A stretch of 64,000 nt of DNA from Spisula solida (Eukaryota > Mollusca > Bivalvia > Venerida > Mactridae), in the NCBI GenBank assembly GCA_947247005.1, contig OX365959.1:34554148-34618147 (forward strand), given 5' to 3'. A program made the position numbers and the translations under genes. This document shows positions 43,674 through 53,600 of this stretch, piece after piece; position 1 is the stretch's first letter; every line of letters starts with the position of its first letter. The notes under the pieces were generated by a model. That model was not told the DNA's origin. It did not search any database and saw nothing but the letters and a program-made list of their open reading frames with translations.

Positions 43674-46600
43674 AAATAGGATCTATAAATACTCATGGTG
43701 TGTAAGGTAACTCAGCATACATTCAAAAAGTTTTAAAGGAACATGACATTCTCTGTGTACAGGAGCATTGGTTGCTAAATTTTGACAAAAACCTCCTGAA
43801 TGAATTAGATGAAGATTATGAAGTTTTAATCCGATGTATTGATGATTCAAACCCTCGTTTAGACTAAAAATATATCCGTGGATATGGAGGTCTCTGCATC
43901 TTCTGGAAAAAATCACTTTCTTCGACAATTAGAATCACTGACCTAGGATCAGAGCGAGTGGCAGTACTTGAATTATCAGCCATGGAATTCCCTATTTGTC
44001 TCATTGGTGCATACATGCCGTCCAGTACGAAGATGGGGGACACAGATTTCAAGGATACATCAAATGAAATATCGGAAATCATGCAGCTATACCAGGCAAC
44101 CCATAAGATAGTAGTATGTGGTGATATGAACGCTTCACTACAGAGAGGAACTACCCGAGATAAAACATTTCAATCATTTGTGAAAGATAATAAACTCACT
44201 GCAACCAACCTTCAATCCTGGAATATGACATTCTTTAGTTTTGATGGGAAACACAAATAAAAAATTGACTACTTCTTAGTCACAGAAAACGTTGTACCCT
44301 ATGTTGAAACAATAAAAACTCATGAAATGGATAGTCTGAACTGCTCTGACCACACGCTAGTGTCAATGAATTTAAATGTAAACGTTAAATCTCTGAAAAT
44401 TAAACGTAAACTCGGAAAATCTTTCACTAAACCAAGATGGACAGTTTGTGATGTGAAAACCTACAGGGCTGAACTTACATCTGAATTACTAACCTATGAC
44501 AGCGACCAGAATGTAGCAGAAAAAGTCACTGAAACGTGGTATTTGGAACAGTGATATTGCTCAAGCCTCTAAAGAATCCAAGCAGTTATTCAGACAATGG
44601 AAAGATACAAATAGAAACTGCAAAGCTACATTCTTTCTAATGAATAAAAAGAAGAAAACGCTCAGAAAACTTCAGAGGCATGCTCATGCAGAAATACGAA
44701 GGAAACAAATTAATGAAATTATGGAGTCTAAAGTCTCAGATAATCAGTTATTTCATAAATTAGTGAAAAAACAAAGGAAGACAAATAGTGAAAATGTTCA
44801 AATACTGAAGGTAGGCAATTCTGAAATAACAGACCAAGAGGAGATTCTGGAAACATGGAGAAGTCACTTTGAACACTTATCTACACCCTCATCTGTTCCT
44901 CATGGAGAAGACGACAAGGGTAATCTGGCTAAACTTCAGAACAGTATCATAGAATCGGAGATTATTGAACAAAATGAACAGATGGAACCAATTTCTAAAA
45001 GTGAAGTTAATAAAGCTATTATAGACTTAAACTCTGGGAAAGCAGCTGATGAAGACGGAATATCAAGTGAACATTTGAAAACTGCGAGACATGAAACAGT
45101 TCCATTCATAACAGACATCATGAACTCTATATTTTATGATCTAGATGTTCCAGAGCTTTTGAAAAGTGGAATACTTACCCCTATACACAAAAAAGGAAAA
45201 GATAAGTTCTCACCTAATTATTACAGAGAAATCGTTGTGTCAAATACTTTTTCAAAAATACTTGAAAGCGTTTTGAAAGACAGGCTAGATAACATATTTG
45301 ATCATCAACAAAATCCCCTTCAGAGAGGCTTTACAGCAAAAAGTTCGTCTACAAACGCTGCATACATTATAACTGAAGCTATTGAACACCATCGAGCTAT
45401 GAACAAACCGCTGCTTCTTGCTACATTAGACGCGCAGAAATCGTTTGATACTGTTAACCATGAGATCTTATTCAATAAGCTGTACCACCTTGGTGTTCAA
45501 GGACCTATGTGGCTGATGATGAGGAATCTTTACAGAAAATCAACTGTAAAAGTTAAATGGCAAAATAACGTTTCTTCACCATTTGAGTTACTCCAGGGCA
45601 CAAAGCAGGGTGCGAAACTATCAACAACATTGTATAAGTGTTATCACAACCATCTACTAGACTCAATTTCAGACAGTGGACTTGGTGCAGCAATTGGGAA
45701 CATACCAGTACCAACACCAACTTGTGCAGACGACACAGCTCTGCTTGCTAACAGTGTGGGTGAGTTACAGGCAATGCTTAACATCGTGGAGTTCAACACC
45801 AAGAGAGACTTAGTAAAAATAAATCCGGATAAGTCAGAAATTCTGAATTTCAGATGCAAAGAAGATATTGACATTACATTTGATAACCAAGAAATTGACA
45901 CTGTTACAAATATCAAACATTTAGGCCTGAATCGCAACAGTAGGATCTCAGCAAACATTGACAAAGACTACAGACAGCAAGTGGTGCAATTTACTCTCTA
46001 TTGGGTCCAGGACTGCACGCCAGATAGGGCTACTCACCAATGGCAACTGTAACACTTTGGGCTGTCCATATTGTTCCACGGATGTTGTATGGGATAGAGG
46101 TCCAGAAATGTACCAAGGAAGATTTCAGAAAACTGGAGGGATATCAAAGAAAGATTCTCAAGAGGCTGCAAGGTCTTCCAGAAAGGACGGCAACATCAGC
46201 AGTATATGCCATGGTAGCCATGCAGCCAATTGAGACCCTTGTCGACAAAAGGAAGTTGTCATTATTTCTAAATATTTGCAGACTTCGAGATTCTGTAGAG
46301 CTAGCAATTATGAAGAGACAACTTGTCACAGCAGACCCAGAAAGCAGCTCACTATCTGTGGATGTAAGAAAAATTCTTGAGAAATATGACCTCCCAAGTC
46401 CAGAATGCCTTCTAGATTTCCCACCAAGCAAAGAAACCTGGAAACCTATTATTCAAGGTGCAATAGACAAGTACTGGTCTACAAGAAGGCATGAAGACAT
46501 CCTAAACAAATCAACACTGAAGCACTTTCAGCTACAACCTTCACCAACAAAAAACCCACACAACGTCTGGAAAGCGGTTCAACCAACAACCTACGAAGTC

Positions 46601-47029
46601 CAGAAGGCGGAGGTGAAGGCAAGGCTTATCACAGGTACTTACATCCTACAGTCCAATACTGCTAGATTTAACAAGCATGAGGTTAGTGCAACGTGTCGAT
46701 TATGTAATACAGAGGATGAAAGTATAGGACACTTTGTACTAAAATGCTCATCACTTACAGAAGCCAGGACAGACAGCATACAGAAGATCCTACAAATTGC
46801 AGAGTTATCTCCTACCAGCAGCTTAGCAGAGAACAGTGAGTTGGTACTACAGCTTGTCCTAGACTGCACACATTACATGATAAGTAATCAGCTCACCTTA
46901 AATCTCGACCAAATAAGAGATGTGGAAAGATGCTCACAGACGTTGTGTTATAGACTCCACTGCTCTAGATCCCTTCTCCTAACAAGACTAGCACAGGGTA
47001 CCCAAATTTCTCATAAGAGATCATTTTAA
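43661..47029 (+). pseudogene. LINE ORF2: endonuclease and reverse transcriptase
   Basis: The start at 43661 overlaps the end of ORF1. APE-type endonuclease features: KIGSINTHG at the N-terminus, VCVQEHW-type QEHW, GGLCIFW, GDMNASL (about 44120) and SDHTLVSM (about 44348). Stops lie at 43703, 43865 and 44258, and there is a frameshift near 44550. The RT follows with LNSGKAADEDG, LLATLDAQKSFDTVNH, LLQGTKQGAKLS and a variant catalytic box CADD at about 45727, where most LINEs have F/YADD. A frameshift near 46000 and TAG at 46025 precede the C-terminal region, which ends with a zinc-knuckle-like C-x2-C-x8-H-x4-C (CRLCNTEDESIGHFVLKC). Damaged and presumed inactive. Confidence 0.8.
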
Positions 47030-47086
47030 GTACACTTAAAGCTAGGTCCTCTATAAACTAAACTACTTAAGTGTACTTAGACCTAG
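47028..47086 (+). other. Predicted pseudoknot at the ORF2 stop codon
   Basis: Stem 1 pairs 47028-47039 (AAGTACACTTAA) with 47067-47078 (TTAAGTGTACTT), 12 perfect pairs. Stem 2 pairs CTAGGTC (47042-47048), inside the loop of stem 1, with GACCTAG (47080-47086), outside it. The pairings cross. Stem 1 includes two bases of the ORF2 stop codon. RNA folding is inferred from sequence only. Confidence 0.5.
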
Positions 47087-47302
47087 TTGACACATATATG
47101 AAAAAATGACATTTTAATCATTATTATATAATGTAAATACGTTGCGTTACATTGATTTTCAGTGTTAAATTGAATTAATTTAATCATTTGTTTTGAAGAA
47201 ATTTTTAATCATATCGATTCTATGATCGAGTGCCTCGAAGAAATAGGGGGAAATTTCTACATACAGAATACAGAATACTTGGTTTCGGGAGGTGTATATT
47301 AT

Positions 47303-47790
47303 ACTGTTATTGACTTATGTTGAGGTGAATATGATGTTTTGTTGACCTGAAAAAAGTGATATTGACCGATGACGAAGTCAGAGGTCAATATCAATTTTTG
47401 AAGGTCAACTAAACATCATATTTATCGAAACATAAGTCGACAACTGTTATATTGTATACCATGCCATAAGTCAAGGAAATAAAACCCATTGACTCTTTTT
47501 AAATTATAATAACTTCAGTCTCTGTTCAGAAAAGTGTATGTAAGACAAAAGATGACTCTTCAATTGTTCTAGCTAACAATGCTCTATGTTGTGTTTGCCA
47601 GAGTATTCACTTATTTATTAACGGCATTTATCATTAATGGCTGGGTAGAGCCTATAAATATGTATGAGCAGCTGTAGGTCAAATAATACGGGAAATAACG
47701 TTACGTTGTTTGGAACGTTAGGTCGCAGGAAATGACGTCCCGTCATAAAAAAGTGATATCCACCCCAGCCTCGCTTTCGGGAGGTGTATA
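47303..47790 (+). repeat. Repeat X, second copy
   Basis: Continuous where the first copy is interrupted by the LINE. Starts TACTGTTATTGACTTATGTT and ends TTTCGGGAGGTGTATATTA, immediately followed by TACACCTC complement text. Contains the palindrome at 47311-47441. Confidence 0.7.
47311..47441. repeat. Palindrome within repeat X
   Basis: TGACTTATGTTGAGG…AATATGATGTTTTGTTGACC pairs with GGTCAACTAAACATCATATT…CATAAGTCGA around GATGACGAAGTCAGAGGTCA. The first copy of repeat X has lost the right arm. Confidence 0.7.
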
Positions 47791-47811
47791 TTAAAATAAA
47801 TACACCTCTCG

Positions 47812-47941
47812 TGCAGGCCGTCTAAGCCAATCAGAATCCTTTTTACATAATAGGTATACAATATTAAAATATATAGACATATTATGCAGGCCGTCTAAGC
47901 CAATCAGAATCCTTGTTACATAATAGGTATACAATATTATG
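47812..47941 (+). repeat. Direct duplication of about 65 bp
   Basis: GCAGGCCGTCTAAGCCAATC…ATAATAGGTATACAATATT occurs at 47815 and again at 47885 with few differences. Confidence 0.75.
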
Positions 47942-48189
47942 TGATAGATACAGTACTAGTTTTAGATCCGTTGTGTAAGCGTGCGTCACATCAGCCTTGC
48001 GACAGCCGTACAGCAAAGGGATTCTACCCGATAAAAATATCTTTCACATAATGTACTATGAATATCTAAGACAGGGATCTGAGTAAATGACTGGCGCTGA
48101 TATACCCAACTCAAAATTATGTCCAATATTTTAAACCAGCCGAATGCAGTCATTTAATTTGCACTGCACACTTCAAGAAAATATAATAA

Positions 48190-48453
48190 TATACATAAAA
48201 AATACAACTTTTATCAATACACGTACACAATGTCGCCTGTGTCGAGCATATAATGTCCCGCTATCAAATCGTCGTACTAATATCATCTAGCGTAAATAAT
48301 GATTTCTCTTCTTTATCGAAGGCCGTTTTCTAGTTTCTGTCTGTGCAGGATTGTGTCGTCAAACCGGGTTTTACGCATTTTGTGAACATTCTATGCTCGA
48401 CACAGGCGACATTGTGAACGTGTATTGATAAAAGTTGTATTTTTTATATACTC
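48190..48453. mobile_element. MITE with about 67-bp inverted repeats
   Basis: ATAAAAAATACAACTTTTAT…AATGTCGCCTGTGTCGAGCA at 48193-48250 is mirrored at 48386-48453. The interior of about 130 bp is unrelated. Target duplication not resolved. Confidence 0.75.
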
Positions 48454-48454
48454 G

Positions 48455-48632
48455 TGCATCTCAATGCGCTTTTTATGAGCCTATTTTCATGAAAATCGGA
48501 AGTGGTCATGTTGACCAAACTGAAGTTTAAAAAACTTGTTTTTCCGTAAGGAAAGAGTAGTTTTCAGACAGTATTTTCTTGTTTTCTCAAAATATTGATT
48601 TTGTAATTCCGACCTTCTAATTCTAAGCTAGC
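48455..48632. mobile_element. MITE 'CTTAGAATGAGAAGG', truncated copy
   Basis: Retains ATGTTGACCAAACTGAAG, AGAGTAGTTTTCAGACA and the right end CTTCTAATTCTAAGCTAGCG. The left end is missing where it abuts the MITE at 48190-48453. Confidence 0.65.
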
Positions 48633-49280
48633 GATTTGTAAACTAATTAAACATTTACACATTTGTTCTTTAATCATCCAAGTTCGATGGTGTGATCCGC
48701 TTCCCACAAAGAGACGGTTTAATACGTACTCTGAAACACATACGTCTTTTGCAGTTTCATCAGAGTTATTAGCTTACTATCTTATAGTCTTTTTAATCAT
48801 TAAAATTTACTTAATATGTTCTAACTGGCTTAGAATATAACCTGCTGCATTTTGATTGGCCGATCGAAATTAGCGCCAACACATGATGTCGCGTCTGTTA
48901 AGAGCAAAGTTTTAATGATTAAATTTTCATTCGGCGTTTTCATAGGCTTAAAATGTAGGTTATATTCTTAGACTGTAGACTGCAGTTTTCTTGTAACAGA
49001 TGAAACGTATCAGGATACATTCGTGGTTTGTTCTGTGAATGTCCAATGATTTATGTACGTAAATGATCTCTCAGTACATATCTAAGTTAGGAATGTTTAC
49101 ATACATTTCAACTATAAACTGCACATATTTCAGTTCATTTTTAGCCCTGATTAAGGTCAATAAAATCCTATATGGGTATTTACAAAAATTATTAACTTTA
49201 AAAAAGTAAAATTATGCCGAGTCGAGCATATGCTTTATTTGCCAGTCGTCAGCTTTCTGTAGAAATATGACAGGCATACG
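48633..49280. other. 3' flank of the amine oxidase gene, no gene seen
   Basis: AT-rich, no supported coding sequence. TAGAATATAACCTGC and its partial inverse around 48830 and 48955 suggest a weak foldback. Confidence 0.4.
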
Positions 49281-49283
49281 TAT

Positions 49284-49353
49284 GCTTCCAACCGGATTTG
49301 AACACAGGTCGCCAGATTAGACGACAAGCGCCTAACCATGGGGCTACGGAGGC
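49284..49353 (-). mobile_element. tRNA-like SINE head
   Basis: On the minus strand: CCTCCGTAGCCCCATGGTTA (A box) and CTGTGTTCAAATCCGG (B box), with tRNA-like spacing but no acceptor stem. Confidence 0.6.
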
Positions 49354-49544
49354 CAAATATACATACGATAGTGTTATCTGTAGTTTATAGTTCAAATAAA
49401 TGTAAACATACCTACCTAACCTAGATATTTACTGTATAATGTTAACATTACTGTATATTCAAAGGTGTTACACTTTTTAAAATGTACCATTTGTGTCGCA
49501 ACTCACTGTTCTGAATAAAAAGAACAACACATACATGTATGAAT

Positions 49545-49568
49545 GTTTTTTATTCGTGTTTATTTATT
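49545..49568 (-). terminator. Polyadenylation signals for the amine oxidase gene
   Basis: On the minus strand two AATAAA hexamers occur within 20 bases, about 400 bases past the original stop codon. They are the first clustered signals downstream of the terminal exon. Use is inferred. Confidence 0.45.
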
Positions 49569-50001
49569 GTGTATTTTGGTCACTTAAATAAAGTCCCAAA
49601 GAAAGGAGGAAAAAATGAAATGCAGCATCCAGTTGGTTTGGAGACAAAATAACCAGTTGTAAACAATGAATGCATGATTTGTAGTCTAAGGGATGCAACT
49701 CTATCGGAATTAGTATTTTGTCTTCAATACATTTTACTAAATGTGATTTTTGACATAATATTTCGACATATATAATTAACATTCTCTCGCCAATTATTGG
49801 TCATTTGTGAAAAACATAATTCCTTGTATTTACTGGATGGTCGGACAAACGAGATAATGGGGCTTTATAATTATTTTTAAACCGTTTACTGACCTATTGT
49901 ACAGTATTAACAGCTTCGGACATGTTTCATTAGACATTGCGATGGTATTCTTACATACAACTTAAACCTTAGAACAACAGTTCGCTATCTGGTCTGTTTA
50001 G

Positions 50002-50446
50002 TAGGGCTGCGTATCAGTAAGACTGATCGATTCGATGTATCATTTGATATTTTCTTTTGACATTAAAATATCTAAATACTGTAAATAGGCATTTGCGGAT
50101 TACAACATGCATTTAACTTGCAGAACACAATCAAGTCAAGCCTGAGATGTGATAAACAATCTATTTGCCCATGTGTTCAATTGCAAGAGTCATAATGAGT
50201 TGTTTGCTTGCAGATTCTTGTTTGAAAATTAGGTTCAATCGGACTAAAGCTGCGTCGACGACCTGACCATGTTGGTACGTAACAAATATACTACGAAAAC
50301 TTCACTTAAAATGGGGATTGTGTTGATTTACATGTGTATTTTTTTCGATCGATTTTGTGACCGATACGGACACGTTCGATACGATGTATCGATCGAACGT
50401 AAAATACCGGTATTCGATTTACATCGGGAACCGGTACGCATCCCTA
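50002..50446. mobile_element. hAT-like MITE inserted in the last coding exon
   Basis: Termini TAGGGCTGCGTA and (inverse) TAGGGATGCGTA; exact 8-bp flanks CTGTTTAG at 49994-50001 and 50447-50454, the hallmark length of hAT insertions. No transposase inside (445 bp). It lies across the end of the amine oxidase reading frame and supplies its present stop codon. Confidence 0.9.
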
Positions 50447-50658
50447 CTGTTTAGCATGGCTAGAAACTTATCAGCTAAAATAAGAGCTCCCTCTGCCCAG
50501 CTAGACAGATTGTCACTAGAGAATATGTTTCCAAGGATGTATACTTCGTCTGTTGATGACGGTTTCATCATCCTCTCCTCAACAACATTCCAAAAGTAAT
50601 TAGGCATCCATTCATACCATGAAGTTCCAAACGGGTACTCGTCTCCGATTCTCATCAC
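50419..50658 (-). CDS. Amine oxidase terminal exon, end supplied by a MITE
   Basis: Acceptor TACTTACTTGTAG. Encodes the FAD-contact C-terminus up to SWAEGALILADKFLAMLN. From 50446 downward the codons belong to the hAT-like element and reach TAA at 50419-50421. Without the insertion the frame would continue at 49993 and stop at 49969-49971, a tail of similar length and different sequence. Confidence 0.85.
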   Translation of the reverse strand: MMRIGDEYPFGTSWYEWMPNYFWNVVEERMMKPSSTDEVYILGNIFSSDNLSSWAEGALILADKFLAMLNSRDAYRFPM

Positions 50659-53600
50659 CTACAAGTAAGTAAACACATGTACACTCGATAGTGTTATGGT
50701 GGGTTTTCCACTTGGACGTGTTTGACATTCAAAAAGTAAAAAAAAAATAGATATTTAACCAGTTTTGTATCATTCCCATTTTCAAAAATGAGCAAAATAT
50801 TTGGAACTCAGCATAATATACCGCATGCTTAGAATGAGAAGATCATTACGACCATATTAGACGCATATAAATTTGAAATCTGCACCACAAGGCGCTGCTT
50901 ATGAACCTATTTTCATTAAAATCGGAATTGGGAATGTTGACCAAATTGAAGTTGAAAAAGCCTGTTTTTCATTACGTAGAGTAGTTTTCAGACAGTTTTT
51001 TCTTGTTTTCACAAAATATCGAGTCTGATCTTACGACCTTCTCATTCTAAACCAGCGATTTTTCTGTCTTCTATGTCAATTCTACTCACGTACCTATTTC
51101 CATACGTACATACTTAAAGGGGCATGCCCTGGAACTGAAGGGTCTCGAATAGCAATCAAATTGGTATCATTTTGATACCTAAGTCAAATAACGAAAACCC
51201 TGTAAAAAAAGTTACGAAATATCCCGCTAGTTTTTTTTTTAAAAAAAATCAAGAATGACTAAATATCGTTGTCGTCAATAAATTTTATTCAAATCGATAT
51301 ACAAAATATCGAAGCGCGCGTTATAGAGTCATTTTTTAGTCAAATTCTTCTTTGACTTTTTGGTAATAGTTAGTTTCACAAGTGTTAAACGCAATTTTGT
51401 TGTATGCAAACCAAGACACTCCAGTTTCTGAGCATGCCCCTTTAAACTGGCATGTATACATATAATGTGCATTGCCAACTAATTGTTGTTGTGGTGTAGT
51501 CACATTGATACGGCTTGAGACGGCCGAGTGTCCTAATGCGTTCGTACTTCACATTGAGCACTGAGCGATGACATCGTGCGCTATATGTTCGAATCCCATA
51601 ATGTGCAAACAATTAAAATTCGATTAATAGGACTCAATCTGCACCAATTATATACATCATATATATTTCAAACACACTGATAATTTGTTTGATATGTTTT
51701 GCTATTACATTTGTATCATAACTAGAGCACGAATCGTCTTAGAAACAAATAGCATTTTAAAACAATAAAACATACCTTTATATACATATATCATACACTT
51801 TTAAAACAACTTAATGTTCTAAGCATGTACATTCAATATGCAACCGTACATCGTTAAAGGTGCTGCCTCACAGATTGGGCTAAACTTTTTGTATATCGTG
51901 ATTTTCCAACCTTACCAAGTATTGATGTAATAGAAAGCCACTGATTAATACCCTATAGAAAGTCCAATGTAAAAATACTATATAACTACAAAATGCCGAA
52001 GTTTCTCAAGTTATTTTAGATGTCAGTGAGGTTGTTTATGGGATATACAGGCAACTATACCAAAATTACGCGAATATTTGACAATTTTATTTTATTTTTG
52101 TAATACACCAATATGTGAGGCAGTCCCTTTAAGTCCAATAAGATAGATAAGAATACTAGTAATGGGACAGGGAAGGCCGCACTCATCAGAAACACCACAG
52201 TACGAAACACTGAACAGCTACAAACACATGACACCCCACACCGACAGCCTAACGCCTCAGTCAGTCATACATGATACCCCACACCGACAGCCTAACGCCT
52301 CAGTCAGTCAAACACATGACATCACACACCGACAGCCCACACCGACACCCCACACCGACAGCCTAACGCCTCAGTCAGTCAAACACACGACACCCCACAC
52401 CGACAGCCTAACGCCTCAGTCAGTCAAACATGACACCCCACACCGACAGCCTAACGCCTCAGTCAGTCAAACATGACACCCCACACCGACAGCCTAACGC
52501 CTCAGTCAGTCAAACACATGACACCCAACACCGACAGCCTAACGCTTCAGTCAGTCAAACATGACACCCCACACCGACAGCCTAACGCTTCAGTCAGTCA
52601 AACATGACACCCCGCACCGACAGCCTAACGCCTTAGTCAGTCAAACATGACACCCCACACCGACAGCCTAACGCCTCAGTCAGTCAAACACATGACATCC
52701 CACACCGACAGCCTAACGCCTCAGTCAGTCAAACACACGACACCCCTCACCGACAGCCTAACGCCTCAGTCAGTCAAACATGACACCCTACACCGACAGC
52801 CTAACGCCTCAGTCAGTCAAACATGACACCCCACCGACAGCCTAACGCCTCAGTCAGTCAAACACATGACATCCCACACCGACAGCCTAATGCCTCAGTC
52901 AGTCAAACACATGACACCCCACACCGACAGCCTAACGTCTCAGTCAGTCAAACACACGACATCCCACACCGACAGCCTAACGCCTCAGTCAGTCAAACAC
53001 ATGACATCCCACACCGACAGCCTAACGCCTCGGTCAGTCAAACACATGACATCCCACACCGACAGCCTAACGCCTCAGTCAGTCAAACATGACACCCCAC
53101 ACCGACAGCCTAACGCCTCAGTCAGTCAAACACATGACATCCCACACCGACAGCCTAACGCCTCGGTCAGTCAAACACATGACATCCCACACCGACAGCC
53201 TTACGCCTCAGTCAGTCAAACACACGACATCCCACACCGACAGCCTAACGCCTCGGTCAGTCAAACACATGACATCCCACACCGACAGCCTAACGCCTCA
53301 GTCAGTCAAACACATGCCATCCCACACCGACAGCCTAACGCCTCAGTCAGTCAAACACATGACATCCCACACCGACAGCCTAACGCCTCGGTCAGTCAAA
53401 CACATGACATCCCACACCGACAGCCTTACGCCTCAGTCAGTCAAACACATGACATCCCACACCGACAGCCTAACGCCTCAGTCAGTCAAACACATGACAT
53501 CCCACACCGACAGCCTAACGCCTCAGTCAGTCAAACATGACACCCCACACCGACAGCCTAACGCCTCAGTCAGTCAAACACATGACATCCCACACCGACA

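Larger units (their letters stand above)
40361..47275 (+). mobile_element. Near full-length two-ORF LINE, CR1-like
   Basis: About 6.9 kb: 5' leader 40361-40956, ORF1 40957-43673, ORF2 43661-47029, 3' region ending in a short ACAGAAT repeat. The boundaries come from repeat X: the left flank breaks after CCAGTCTACT and the right flank resumes as TTTCGGGAGGTGTATATTA, continuous in the second copy near 47765-47790. TACT on both sides (40357-40360, 47276-47279) is a candidate short target duplication. Several frameshifts and stops make it inactive. Confidence 0.8.
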
